A stretch of DNA of 64,000 nt from Flavobacteriaceae bacterium. Its GTDB lineage: Bacteria; Bacteroidota; Bacteroidia; Flavobacteriales; Flavobacteriaceae. Of this stretch, positions 45,870 to 55,235 are shown piece by piece; the stretch's first letter is position 1; every line of letters begins with the position of its first letter. The translations under genes and the position numbers were made by a program. The stretch lies in assembly GCA_018657955.1 (NCBI GenBank), contig JABHWD010000020.1, positions 1 to 64,000 on the forward strand, in the 5' to 3' direction. The notes under the pieces were generated by a model. That model searched no databases. It saw only the letters and a program-made list of their open reading frames with translations, and had not been told where the DNA came from.

Positions 45870-46733
45870 ATGCCAAAAATCAAGATTATTGAATGTCCTA
45901 GAGATGCAATGCAAAGCATTAAGGAATTTATTCCAACAGATCTCAAAGTAAAATATTTACAATCATTAGTAGATGTTGGTTTTGATACTATAGATATAGG
46001 AAGCTTTGTTTCAAGCGCTGTTATACCACAATTATCTGATACAGCTCAGGTTATTGATAAAATTGATATATCAAAAAATAATACAAAGTTATTAGTCATC
46101 ATTGCTAATAAAAAAGGAGCTTTGAAGGCATCTAATTATTCAAAAATTTCTTACTTAGGTTATCCATTTTCTATATCAGAAAATTTTCAAATGAGAAACA
46201 CAAATAAAACAATTAAAGAATCTGAAAAGGTTCTGATGGAAATAAAAGAAATTTGTTTTAAACAGAATAAAGAACTAGTTGTCTATTTGTCTATGTGTTT
46301 TGGAAATCCTTATGGTGATCCTTGGAGTTTAGAAATAGTTGAGAACTGGGTTTCAAAACTAGTAGATAAAGGAATTAAGATAATTTCATTAAGTGACACA
46401 ATAGGTTGTGCTAATAAAGAATCTATCGGCAAATTATTTCAAAGCTTATCAGATAAGTATAAAGAAATTGAGTTTGGAGTCCATTTGCATACAAATCCTG
46501 CATCATGGCATGAAAAGGTAAGGATTGCTTATGATGCTGGATGCAAACGTTTTGATGGCGCCATAAAAGGATTTGGAGGATGTCCTATGGCTTCTGACAA
46601 GTTGGTAGGGAATATGCCAACTGAAAAATTAATTTCATTTATTTCAGAAAAAAATATTATTTCTGAAATAAACCCATTGCGTTTTGAGACAGCATACAAC
46701 AATTCACTAGAGATTTTTAACAGATATAAATAG
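45870..46733 (+). CDS. mvaB: Hydroxymethylglutaryl-CoA lyase
   Basis: This TIM-barrel lyase of the HMGL-like family cleaves HMG-CoA to acetyl-CoA and acetoacetate in leucine degradation. The opening IIECPRDAMQ (6-15) holds the catalytic Arg/Asp, VHLHTNPAS has metal-ligand histidines near 208, and GFGGCPMASDK near 233 contains the catalytic Cys. At 287 aa it is typical of the bacterial form. No other leucine catabolic genes are adjacent. Confidence 0.93.
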   Translation: MPKIKIIECPRDAMQSIKEFIPTDLKVKYLQSLVDVGFDTIDIGSFVSSAVIPQLSDTAQVIDKIDISKNNTKLLVIIANKKGALKASNYSKISYLGYPFSISENFQMRNTNKTIKESEKVLMEIKEICFKQNKELVVYLSMCFGNPYGDPWSLEIVENWVSKLVDKGIKIISLSDTIGCANKESIGKLFQSLSDKYKEIEFGVHLHTNPASWHEKVRIAYDAGCKRFDGAIKGFGGCPMASDKLVGNMPTEKLISFISEKNIISEINPLRFETAYNNSLEIFNRYK

Positions 46734-46814
46734 ACTTTATTTAAAATAACCTTTAAAATTATTTTGATTAAAAAATAGTAAAAAGGGTAATAAACATATC
46801 ATGTTACTCTTAGT

Positions 46815-49634
46815 TTAATTAATTATCAATTTATTTTCATTAGAGGAAGTATTATTTTTTACTTGAATAATATATTCTCCTTTTTCAATATACTTTTTAT
46901 TGTCCTTGTCATATAAATTATTTTTAATAAAATTCAATCCTTTATCCAAGGTGTAAGTTTTATTAAAAATGATTCCGGAATCATTTTTAATAAGAAAATC
47001 AACTTGAGATTTATTTTTAGAAAAAATAATAACTTCAATATCTGGTTCTGTTGTATTCCCATACCAATTTTTTGAACCCCATCTGGATGAAAATTTTACT
47101 TTATCTAAATCATAAATATACAGTTCACTATCTAATATACTCTGATTTAATTTTTGAAGAACTTCTATATTTGTTACATAAATTGACCTTCCATGCGTGC
47201 CTACTATTAAATCATTTTCTCTTGGATGAATAACTAAATCATGAACTGGAGTATTTGGTAATCCACCACTGAAAGCAAAAAATAAATTCCCATAATCTAA
47301 AGATGCATATAACCCATGGTCTGTTCCCACGTATATAAGTTTTTCATTCTTTAAATCTTCAATTATTACATTAACTGGCTCATCAGGGATATTGTGACCT
47401 ATCTTACTCCAATTAAAGCCATAATCTTCAGAAACATATACCATGGATTCAAAATTATCCCATCTATAACCATTTAGTGATAAATAAACTCTACTCTCTT
47501 TAAATTTTGAAGGATATATTCCGCTTACCCACATTTTTTTAGGCAAAGAATTACTAATATTTTTCCATGTAAAACCACCATCTTTTGAAACATGAACTAA
47601 ACCATCATCACTACCAACATAAATCAAACCATACTTTAATTCAGATTCAATAATAGTAGTTAAAGTACCATAGCTTACATTACCTTTTATACCACCATTT
47701 GTAAGATCAGCTGACAAGGTTTCAAAATCATTTCCTTGATTTAAAGACCTATGAAATCTATTAGAACCCATATATAAAATATCTTGATTGTGACGAGATA
47801 AATATATTGGAGATTCCCAATTCCACCTATAAGGTTTCTCCCCTAACTTATGTGATGGCGTAATTCTCTTTCTTTCACCTGTTCTTGTATTAACTCTAGC
47901 ATAATTTCCAAATTGTGAGCCTGTATAAACTGTTTCATTATCTCTAAAATCTATCTCTGTTTGCATGCCATCTCCTCCATATATTGATTTCCAAGGATAT
48001 TGACCTGAGCTATGCCATCTTAAACTTGATTCATAGTTTGATGGTCCCATCCATACTCCATTATCTTGAAATCCTCCATAAACATTATATGGATTCTTCA
48101 TATCTATATTAATATCATAAAATTGTCCAACTGAAGTGCTATTGTATTTTATCCAATGTTCCCCATCATCATATGAAATATTCAAACCACCATCATTACC
48201 TGCTATAAGATGACCAGATCTATTAGGATTTATCCACAAAGCTTGATGATCACCATGCATATTATCAAAGTCTATAGACTCCCATGTTTTTCCAAAATCA
48301 ATTGATTTCAAAAGAGGAACACCCAATACGTATAACTTTGCTGGATCTTGAGGATCTACCCTGATTTCTCCAAAATAATAACCATAAGAGAAGTAGAGAT
48401 TATTTAACTCATCATCCCCATTTACTTTCTTCCATGTTATTCCATAATCTTGAGAAGAATAAACTTCAGCACCTATTACTGGAGTTTCATAAAGCAAACT
48501 ATTTGAATCTTCTAAAAATTCAACTAGAGAAATTGGATAAATACTTCCATCTGAGACTAATTTTTTTATTTTATTAGATTTATATTCAGAAGGAAATCTA
48601 TTTGATCTCAGAAACTTATTTAATTTTTTATCAGATAATCTTAGAAAATCAGTAATTGAAATATCTCTCAACATATCTTTAGTAAGATCATCATTCTTTT
48701 GTTCAGATGAAGTAGAAGGTTTTCTATCCTGATTATCTAAGATTGCATATATAATATTTGGATTTGATTTCGATATATCTAACCCAATTCTACCTGTTCC
48801 TTCTGTATCAGGAAATCCACTTGATCCACCCGATATCTCTTTCCAATTTTCACCCCCATCAGTTGATTTAAATATGCCAGATCCAAGTCCTGAACCATCA
48901 AAATTCCATGCCATTCTTTCTCTCTCCCACATAGATAAATATAAAATATCAGGATTAGATGGATCAATGACTAAATCAATTGCACCTGTCATGTCATTGA
49001 TAAAGAGAGTATTTATCCATGTAACACCTCCATCTGTTGTCTTATACAGACCTCTCTCCTTATTTGAAGAATATAAATGTCCAAGTGAAGCCACCCATAT
49101 AATATTACTATCTTCTGGATGAACTATAATTCTACCTATATGATGAGATTCTTTTAATCCTATATGAGTCCAATCTTTTCCTCCATTAGAAGATTTATAA
49201 ATTCCATTTCCAGAATAAGAAGATCTACTAGAATTCTTTTCACCTGTACCTACATAAATTATATCCTTTTCCCAATCAACCTCAACATCTCCTATTGTCA
49301 TCACCATCTGATTATCAAAAATTGGGTTAAAGCTATTTCCATTATTTGTGGTTTCCCATAATCCGCCAGATGCATATGCAACATAAAAATGAGATGGATC
49401 TTTTGGATTAACTGACAAATCAGTTACTCTTCCACTCATAATAGTTGGTCCAATATTTCTAAAGCTAATGTTTTTTGCTATAGAATTTTCTTCTAAGTAA
49501 ACCCTATCTAAATATCCATTAAATCTTTCTTCAGTAGATGTAGCTAAGGGATAATTAGGTTTTGTATTCTTTTTTTGAGAATAAGCATTAGTTATAAAAA
49601 ATAATACGAATAATAATTTTAATATTTTAATCAT
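46815..49634 (-). CDS. Secreted BNR/sortilin-like beta-propeller protein
   Basis: This 939-aa exported protein has a signal peptide (MIKILKLLFVLFFITNAYSQ). At least ten BNR/Asp-box turns appear as SxDxGxxW: TTDGGVTW, STDGGENW, SQDYGITW, SIDFGKTW, SYDDGEHW, SKDGGFTW and SEDYGFNW. These form two large propellers of the VPS10/glycosyl-hydrolase-like type common in flavobacteria, where they are often annotated as glycosyl hydrolases without proof. The ATG at 49634 is chosen since it begins the signal peptide. No T9SS sorting domain is recognisable at the C-terminus. The function is unknown, probably binding or hydrolysis of extracellular polymers. Confidence 0.9.
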   Translation of the reverse strand: MIKILKLLFVLFFITNAYSQKKNTKPNYPLATSTEERFNGYLDRVYLEENSIAKNISFRNIGPTIMSGRVTDLSVNPKDPSHFYVAYASGGLWETTNNGNSFNPIFDNQMVMTIGDVEVDWEKDIIYVGTGEKNSSRSSYSGNGIYKSSNGGKDWTHIGLKESHHIGRIIVHPEDSNIIWVASLGHLYSSNKERGLYKTTDGGVTWINTLFINDMTGAIDLVIDPSNPDILYLSMWERERMAWNFDGSGLGSGIFKSTDGGENWKEISGGSSGFPDTEGTGRIGLDISKSNPNIIYAILDNQDRKPSTSSEQKNDDLTKDMLRDISITDFLRLSDKKLNKFLRSNRFPSEYKSNKIKKLVSDGSIYPISLVEFLEDSNSLLYETPVIGAEVYSSQDYGITWKKVNGDDELNNLYFSYGYYFGEIRVDPQDPAKLYVLGVPLLKSIDFGKTWESIDFDNMHGDHQALWINPNRSGHLIAGNDGGLNISYDDGEHWIKYNSTSVGQFYDINIDMKNPYNVYGGFQDNGVWMGPSNYESSLRWHSSGQYPWKSIYGGDGMQTEIDFRDNETVYTGSQFGNYARVNTRTGERKRITPSHKLGEKPYRWNWESPIYLSRHNQDILYMGSNRFHRSLNQGNDFETLSADLTNGGIKGNVSYGTLTTIIESELKYGLIYVGSDDGLVHVSKDGGFTWKNISNSLPKKMWVSGIYPSKFKESRVYLSLNGYRWDNFESMVYVSEDYGFNWSKIGHNIPDEPVNVIIEDLKNEKLIYVGTDHGLYASLDYGNLFFAFSGGLPNTPVHDLVIHPRENDLIVGTHGRSIYVTNIEVLQKLNQSILDSELYIYDLDKVKFSSRWGSKNWYGNTTEPDIEVIIFSKNKSQVDFLIKNDSGIIFNKTYTLDKGLNFIKNNLYDKDNKKYIEKGEYIIQVKNNTSSNENKLIIN

Positions 49635-49873
49635 TGGATTAGGTTTGAATTTATTGTTCATTTAATTTAAAAAAAAAATTGCAATTATTCTATTTATTTT
49701 ATCAAATATAAATTCATGGAAGCTATTATTTTTTAATTATAATTGATGTGTATTTTGCTAGTGCTTCAATTGTCTTGTGTCAGTGTATTTTTGTAAAAAA
49801 ATAAATACATATTTTTAGACATATCATATCATTATAAAATTGTATATTTACACGCAATTAATTGATAATTGCA

Positions 49874-51346
49874 ATGAAACATCATCAGAAGAAAATAATA
49901 GGAGAGGGTCTTACCTACGATGATGTATTGCTAGTTCCAGCATATTCAAATATTCTACCAAAAGACGTTGATATAAAAACTAGATTTTCTAGGAACATTT
50001 TATTGAATATACCTATTGTCTCAGCAGCAATGGACACCGTTACTGAGAGTAAAATGGCAATTGCTATTGCTCAAGAAGGAGGTATAGGTGTTTTGCATAA
50101 AAACATGTCCATCAAAGAACAAGCTAATAAAGTAAGAAAGGTGAAAAGAGCAGAAAGCGGAATGATCATTGACCCAATTACTTTACCATTAGATTCTATT
50201 GTAAGTGATGCAAAATTGAGCATGAAAGAAAATAAGATAGGAGGTATTCCTATTGTAAACAAAAAAGGTATTCTTAAAGGTATTGTAACTAACAGGGATC
50301 TTAGATTTGAAAAAAACAACTCAAGAGTTATTACTGAAGTAATGACAAAAAAAAATTTAATTACAGTTAGTAAAGGAACTTCTCTTACTGAAGCTGAAGT
50401 AATTTTACAAAAAAATAAAATTGAAAAGCTACCTGTTGTAGATAAAAATAATACACTGGTTGGGCTTATTACTTTTAGAGATATAATTAAATTAACATTG
50501 AAGCCTATTGCCAACAAAGATGTTTATGGAAGATTAATGGTAGCAGCTGCAATTGGAGTAACTAAAAATTCTATTGATAGAGCAGAAGCATTGGTTAATT
50601 CTGGAGTAGATGCAATTATAATTGACACAGCTCATGGTCACTCTGAAAGAGTTGTTAGTCTAATGATAGAATTAAAGAAAAAATTTAAAAATATTGACAT
50701 TATAGTTGGAAATATTGCAACTGCAGAAGCGGCTAAATTTCTTGTTGAAGCTGGAGCTGATGGCATTAAAGTAGGAATTGGTCCAGGATCAATATGTACA
50801 ACTAGAGTAGTTGCAGGGGTAGGATATCCTCAATTTTCAGCTATTTTGGAGGTTTCTAATGCCATAAAATCATCTAAAGTTCCTGTGATAGCAGATGGAG
50901 GAATTAGATATACTGGTGATATCCCAAAGGCAATAGCTGCGGGAGCTGATTGTGTAATGTTAGGTTCATTATTAGCGGGAACAAAAGAATCGCCGGGAGA
51001 AACCATAATTTATGAAGGGAGAAAGTTCAAGTCGTATAGAGGGATGGGGTCTTTAGAAGCTATGAAAAAGGGTAGTGGTGATAGATATTTTCAAGAATTT
51101 GAAACTGAAATGGCAAAACTTGTTCCAGAAGGAATAGTTGGTCGTGTCCCTTATAAAGGAGATCTTACAGAGAGTGTGCATCAATTTGTAGGAGGATTAA
51201 GAGCTGGCATGGGTTATTGTGGAGCAAAAAATATTAAAACACTACAAGAAAAATCAAAATTTGTAAAGATTACTTCATCTGGGATTGCTGAAAGTCATCC
51301 TCATGGCATAAATATCACTAAAGAAGCACCTAATTACTCTAGATAA
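49874..51346 (+). CDS. guaB: Inosine-5'-monophosphate dehydrogenase
   Basis: GuaB oxidises IMP to XMP, the committed step of GMP synthesis. The 490 aa include an N-terminal barrel segment with [14 protein letters not shown], two CBS domains (about 95-210), the catalytic Cys loop [15 protein letters not shown] near 304, GGIRYTGD and the mobile flap [10 protein letters not shown] near 395. I choose ATG at 49874 because it gives the normal length and conserved [15 protein letters not shown] start; a TTG four codons earlier is unnecessary. The 200-nt upstream gap contains AT-rich spacer and a CAATTAATTG palindrome near 49855. Confidence 0.97.
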   Translation: MKHHQKKIIGEGLTYDDVLLVPAYSNILPKDVDIKTRFSRNILLNIPIVSAAMDTVTESKMAIAIAQEGGIGVLHKNMSIKEQANKVRKVKRAESGMIIDPITLPLDSIVSDAKLSMKENKIGGIPIVNKKGILKGIVTNRDLRFEKNNSRVITEVMTKKNLITVSKGTSLTEAEVILQKNKIEKLPVVDKNNTLVGLITFRDIIKLTLKPIANKDVYGRLMVAAAIGVTKNSIDRAEALVNSGVDAIIIDTAHGHSERVVSLMIELKKKFKNIDIIVGNIATAEAAKFLVEAGADGIKVGIGPGSICTTRVVAGVGYPQFSAILEVSNAIKSSKVPVIADGGIRYTGDIPKAIAAGADCVMLGSLLAGTKESPGETIIYEGRKFKSYRGMGSLEAMKKGSGDRYFQEFETEMAKLVPEGIVGRVPYKGDLTESVHQFVGGLRAGMGYCGAKNIKTLQEKSKFVKITSSGIAESHPHGINITKEAPNYSR

Positions 51347-51361
51347 TTTAATTAATATTTA

Positions 51362-51369
51362 TATTTTTG
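51362..51369 (+). promoter_or_regulatory. Candidate -7 box (TATTTTTG) for the parvulin/SurA operon
   Basis: TATTTTTG lies 20 nt upstream of the ATG at 51390 in the 43-nt gap behind guaB, suggesting the operon has its own start rather than relying only on guaB read-through. No spaced TTG is present. Confidence 0.4.
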
Positions 51370-51389
51370 ATCTTTTAAAAATAAGATTA

Positions 51390-53018
51390 ATGTTTCGATC
51401 ATATATATATATTGTATTTTTTTCTTTTTCATTGGTCTCTTTTTCTCAATTTAATGAAAGGGATGTATTGTTTAATGTAAATAACGATTCCGTACTTGCT
51501 GGAGAATTTATAAGGGTATATAATAAAAACATAGACCTAATTAAAGATGAATCTCAAAAAGACGTTGATAATTATCTTCAGCTTTATATTAATTACAAAT
51601 TAAAATTATCTGAAGCATATTCCAGAGAATTGCATAAAAATGATAATTATAAAAAAGAATTAAAAAAATATACAAAACAGCTAGAATCAGCTTTTTTAAC
51701 TGATAAGGTGACTGAAGAAAAGTTATTATTAGAAGCTTATGAACGTACAAAATATGAGGTTAATGTTTCTCATGTTTTAATTAGGATTGAAGAAGACAAT
51801 AATGACACGATTGATGTATATAATAATATATTGAAACTTAGAAATCCTTTATTAAAAAATCATATAGATTCACTTATAAAAAATCATTATAATGGTAAAG
51901 CCCTAATAGTTGAAGATCTTGGATACTTTTCAGCATTTAAAATGATATACAAATTTGAGAATGTTGCATATAATACTAAAATTGGTGAAGTTTCAATGCC
52001 TTTTAGAACTCGATTTGGCTATCATATTATTAAAGTTATTGATAAAAGGAGCTCTCTTGGCGAAGTAAATGTAGCTCATATAATGGTTTATAAAAATAAA
52101 CCTGGGTCTAAAGAAAAAATATATAATTTATATGATTCAATTAGAAAAGGATCAAATTTTGAATCATTAGCTAAAAAATATTCTGAAGACAAAAATACAT
52201 CTTTTAAAGGAGGTAGATTAAACCCCTTTAGTAGTGGTCAATTAAATTCTATTGAATTTGAAAATATGGCTTTTAGTTTAAATAAGCCAAATGAAGTATC
52301 TTCTCCAGTAGAAACAAAACTTGGGTGGCATATTATTAAATTATATTCTAAGAGTAAGTTAAAACCTATAAGTGATATGAAATCTATTTTATCAAATAAA
52401 ATAAAAAGAAGTTCGCGCTCATCAATTATCTCAGACTCTTTTTATGCAATGCTTTTAGATAGGTATAATCTTAATTATAAAAATAAAAATTTAGAAGATT
52501 TTATATCTATAATTAATGATTCTTGGGAAATACCAGATAATATTGAAGAAGATAGTTTTTTAATTAAAATTCATAATAAAACCTATAATTTTCAAGATTT
52601 TGCTACTTATCTTAAAGAAAATAAAAGGTCTGTTAATACAAAAAATAAAGAAGATATAGTATTTAGTTTATATAAAGATTTTATAAACAATAATTTATTA
52701 GAAATATATAAATATAATTTAGAGGATGAGAATTTAGATTATAAATATATTTTAAAAGAGTATAAGGAAGGTTTATTGCTTTTTGACTTAATGCAAGAAA
52801 AAATATGGAATGTTGCTAGTAATGATTCAATAAATATTAAAGAGTTTTATCAATCTAATAAATCAAAATATTCTTCATTTGATGATGATAAGGGTGAGAT
52901 AATCAGTGATTATCAAGATTTTTTAGAAAATAATTGGATAACTGAATTAAGAGCAAATAATTCAGTTACTATAGATAAAAAAGTGCTAAAACGAATAAAA
53001 AAATCATTAAGAAAGTAG
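51390..53018 (+). CDS. Periplasmic parvulin-type peptidyl-prolyl isomerase
   Basis: The 542-aa exported foldase has a signal peptide (YIVFFSFSLVSFSQ) and two rotamase (PpiC) domains at about 120-220 and 225-325: VSHVLIRIEED with TRFGYHIIKVIDK, then VAHIMVYKN, KYSEDKNTSFKGGRL and TKLGWHIIKLYSK. The helical C-terminal part (330-542) resembles SurA-type chaperone arms. It probably assists outer-membrane protein folding. It is first of three genes in tight succession (1-bp overlap with the next). Confidence 0.9.
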   Translation: MFRSYIYIVFFSFSLVSFSQFNERDVLFNVNNDSVLAGEFIRVYNKNIDLIKDESQKDVDNYLQLYINYKLKLSEAYSRELHKNDNYKKELKKYTKQLESAFLTDKVTEEKLLLEAYERTKYEVNVSHVLIRIEEDNNDTIDVYNNILKLRNPLLKNHIDSLIKNHYNGKALIVEDLGYFSAFKMIYKFENVAYNTKIGEVSMPFRTRFGYHIIKVIDKRSSLGEVNVAHIMVYKNKPGSKEKIYNLYDSIRKGSNFESLAKKYSEDKNTSFKGGRLNPFSSGQLNSIEFENMAFSLNKPNEVSSPVETKLGWHIIKLYSKSKLKPISDMKSILSNKIKRSSRSSIISDSFYAMLLDRYNLNYKNKNLEDFISIINDSWEIPDNIEEDSFLIKIHNKTYNFQDFATYLKENKRSVNTKNKEDIVFSLYKDFINNNLLEIYKYNLEDENLDYKYILKEYKEGLLLFDLMQEKIWNVASNDSINIKEFYQSNKSKYSSFDDDKGEIISDYQDFLENNWITELRANNSVTIDKKVLKRIKKSLRK

Positions 53019-53866
53019 TGAGAAAAAGTCTAATCATCGTATTTTTTATTATTATTTCGTGTGAAAATTATTTTACTCCAAAAGATACAAATCCTATTGC
53101 AAGATTAAATCAGGAATTTCTATTTGAAGAAGATATTCAAGGATTAATAAATGATAAGTATGAATTATCTGATTCAATTTTAAGAGTTAATAAACTTATA
53201 AGTGATTGGGCAATAAACAAGATTCTTAGATCTGGAGCTAGACTTAATTTGTCTGAAAATAAATTATCTAAAATCACTTCTATGGTTTATGACTATGAGA
53301 CGGAATTACTTTCTAATAGCTATTTAGAAGCACTAGTTAATTCTACAATCAAACTAGAAACTGATTCTATTGAACTGGATAGTCTTTACAAGAAGAATTA
53401 TGAAATATTTAAATTAAATGAAGATTTAATACAATATGCATTTATTTATATACCAAATACTAATCCTGATATAAGTCAAATTAGAGGTAAATTAAGAAGA
53501 TATAAAGAACAAGATAAAGCCTTGCTAGATTCAATTTCATATCAATTTATATCTTCTTCATTTGACGATTCCACTTGGCATAGAAGAAATGAGCTCTTTA
53601 AAACTTTTCCTATATTGAATAATTATAGATATACTTCGTTAAAAAAATACAAATTTTCTCAATTCAAAGATTCTTTAGGATTATATTTGATTAAAATTAC
53701 AAGTTTATTAAAAAAAGGTCAATATGCTCCGATAGAATATGTTTCTCCAACTCTAGAGTATATGATTGTAAATAAAAGAAAGGTTGAATTGGTGAACAAG
53801 ATAAAAAAAGAGATACTTGATAATGCAATTGAAACCAATAAATTAGAAATATACAATGATGAATAG
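53018..53866 (+). CDS. SurA-operon lipoprotein without PPIase motif
   Basis: The 282-aa predicted lipoprotein (FIIISCEN, Cys15) resembles the N-terminal helical core of SurA-like chaperones (NQEFLFEEDIQGLI, then several amphipathic helices, then RKVELVNKIKKEIL). It lacks the rotamase sequence found in its neighbours. The start is GTG at 53018, overlapping the previous stop as TAGTG, and the 3' end overlaps surA by 11 bp. Tight coupling indicates a shared periplasmic folding role. The precise activity is unknown. Confidence 0.8.
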   Translation: MRKSLIIVFFIIISCENYFTPKDTNPIARLNQEFLFEEDIQGLINDKYELSDSILRVNKLISDWAINKILRSGARLNLSENKLSKITSMVYDYETELLSNSYLEALVNSTIKLETDSIELDSLYKKNYEIFKLNEDLIQYAFIYIPNTNPDISQIRGKLRRYKEQDKALLDSISYQFISSSFDDSTWHRRNELFKTFPILNNYRYTSLKKYKFSQFKDSLGLYLIKITSLLKKGQYAPIEYVSPTLEYMIVNKRKVELVNKIKKEILDNAIETNKLEIYNDE

Positions 53867-55229
53867 ATATATTATTTTTTGCTTATTTTTTTTCATTTCT
53901 AAAGCTATTTTTTCTCAAGAGAGTTCTTCTCAAGAGAATGAAAGAGTTAAAATTGACGGAGTGGCAGCTGTGATAGGGGATTTTATAGTGCTAGATTCTG
54001 ATATTGATAAACAATTCGCACAATTAAGAGTGTCTGGGGTATCAACTAAGGACATAACTAGATGTCAAATATTTGGCAAATTGTTAGAAGATAAATTATA
54101 TCAGCATCACGCTATTCAGGACAGCATTATCGTTAATAATTCTGAGATTCAGTCATATGTAGACCAACAGATTGATATGTTCGCTCAGCAGATAGGATCA
54201 ATGGATAAATTAATTGAATACTATAATAAAAGTTCAGAACAAGAATTAAGATCTGAAATGTTTGAACTTAACAAAAACTCTGAATTAGCAAAAAAAATGC
54301 AAGAGTCAATAATTGAAGATATTGAAATTACACCCGAAGAGGTAAGGCAATTTTTTAATTTGATTCCAAAACAAGACAGACCAATTTTTGGTACAGAGTT
54401 AAGAGTTTCACAAATTGTAATAATTCCAAAAACCACTTATGAAGAAAAACAAAAAGTAGTAGATAGATTAAAACAATTTAAGGTTGATGTTGTAGAAAGT
54501 GGAGCAAGTTTTGTTACAAAAGTGGTTCTTTATAGTGACGACATAGCTTCAAGAAAAAATGGAGGAAAATACACAATAAATAGAAAGAGATCTCCTATGG
54601 TTAAAGAATTTAATGAAGTTGCTTTTTCTCTTGAAGAGGGTGAAATATCTGAACCATTTGAATCTGAATTTGGCTATCATATTATTTTTTTAGAAAAGAT
54701 ACGTGGACAGGAATATGACGTAAGACATATTCTATTAAGACCAAACATAAATTCTGAGGATATAAAGGAAGCTAAAGATAAAATTGAAAACATAAGGGAG
54801 AGGATTGTCTCTGGTAATTTAACTTTTTCTGATGCTGCTAAAGAGGCTAGTGAAGAGAAAGAAACAAAATTTGATGGAGGTCTTTTGATAAACCCTGAGA
54901 CTCAGGATTATAGTTTTGAATTAACTAAAATGGATCCTGAATTATATTCACAAATTTCTAATCTTAAAGAAGAGGAAGTTAGTATTGTATATCAGGATGA
55001 AGACAGAGTTAATCCAATAAAATTTAAAATTCTTTCGGTATCTAATAGATACGATGAACATGTTGCAGATTATTCTAAAGACTACTTAAAAATTCAAAAA
55101 CTTGCTTTACAGAGCAAGCAGTTAAAAGAAATTGAGAAATGGCAAGATTCTAAAATTACTGAGACTTTCGTAAAGGTATCGATGGAGCATAGAGATTGCA
55201 ATTTCTATAGTAATTGGTTAAAAAAATAG
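53856..55229 (+). CDS. SurA-like periplasmic chaperone/peptidyl-prolyl isomerase
   Basis: The 457-aa protein matches SurA in layout. A signal peptide (IIFCLFFFISKAIFS) leads to an N-domain around DGVAAVIGDFIVLDSDIDKQ. The first rotamase (about 175-285) has LRVSQIVIIPK, RKNGGKYTI and FGYHIIFLEK. The second (about 290-390) has YDVRHILLRPN and KFDGGLL. SurA guides outer-membrane beta-barrel proteins through the periplasm. Two adjacent ATG codons occur at the start; I use the first. Aconitase begins 6 nt downstream. Confidence 0.92.
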   Translation: MMNRYIIFCLFFFISKAIFSQESSSQENERVKIDGVAAVIGDFIVLDSDIDKQFAQLRVSGVSTKDITRCQIFGKLLEDKLYQHHAIQDSIIVNNSEIQSYVDQQIDMFAQQIGSMDKLIEYYNKSSEQELRSEMFELNKNSELAKKMQESIIEDIEITPEEVRQFFNLIPKQDRPIFGTELRVSQIVIIPKTTYEEKQKVVDRLKQFKVDVVESGASFVTKVVLYSDDIASRKNGGKYTINRKRSPMVKEFNEVAFSLEEGEISEPFESEFGYHIIFLEKIRGQEYDVRHILLRPNINSEDIKEAKDKIENIRERIVSGNLTFSDAAKEASEEKETKFDGGLLINPETQDYSFELTKMDPELYSQISNLKEEEVSIVYQDEDRVNPIKFKILSVSNRYDEHVADYSKDYLKIQKLALQSKQLKEIEKWQDSKITETFVKVSMEHRDCNFYSNWLKK

Positions 55230-55235
55230 TTTTTT

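Noticed and set aside
46785-46809. Imperfect hairpin between mvaB and the BNR-repeat gene
   Set aside because: Pairing on the minus strand needs an A-C mismatch and a 4-nt bulge. It could be a weak terminator for the BNR gene, but support is too thin to list.
49675-49873. Possible purine riboswitch or structured leader before guaB
   Set aside because: The region is AT-rich with only a short CAATTAATTG palindrome. I see no conserved riboswitch core.
50071-50517. 148-codon minus-strand frame inside guaB
   Set aside because: It lies wholly antisense to the CBS region of guaB, with no recognisable domain or upstream signals.
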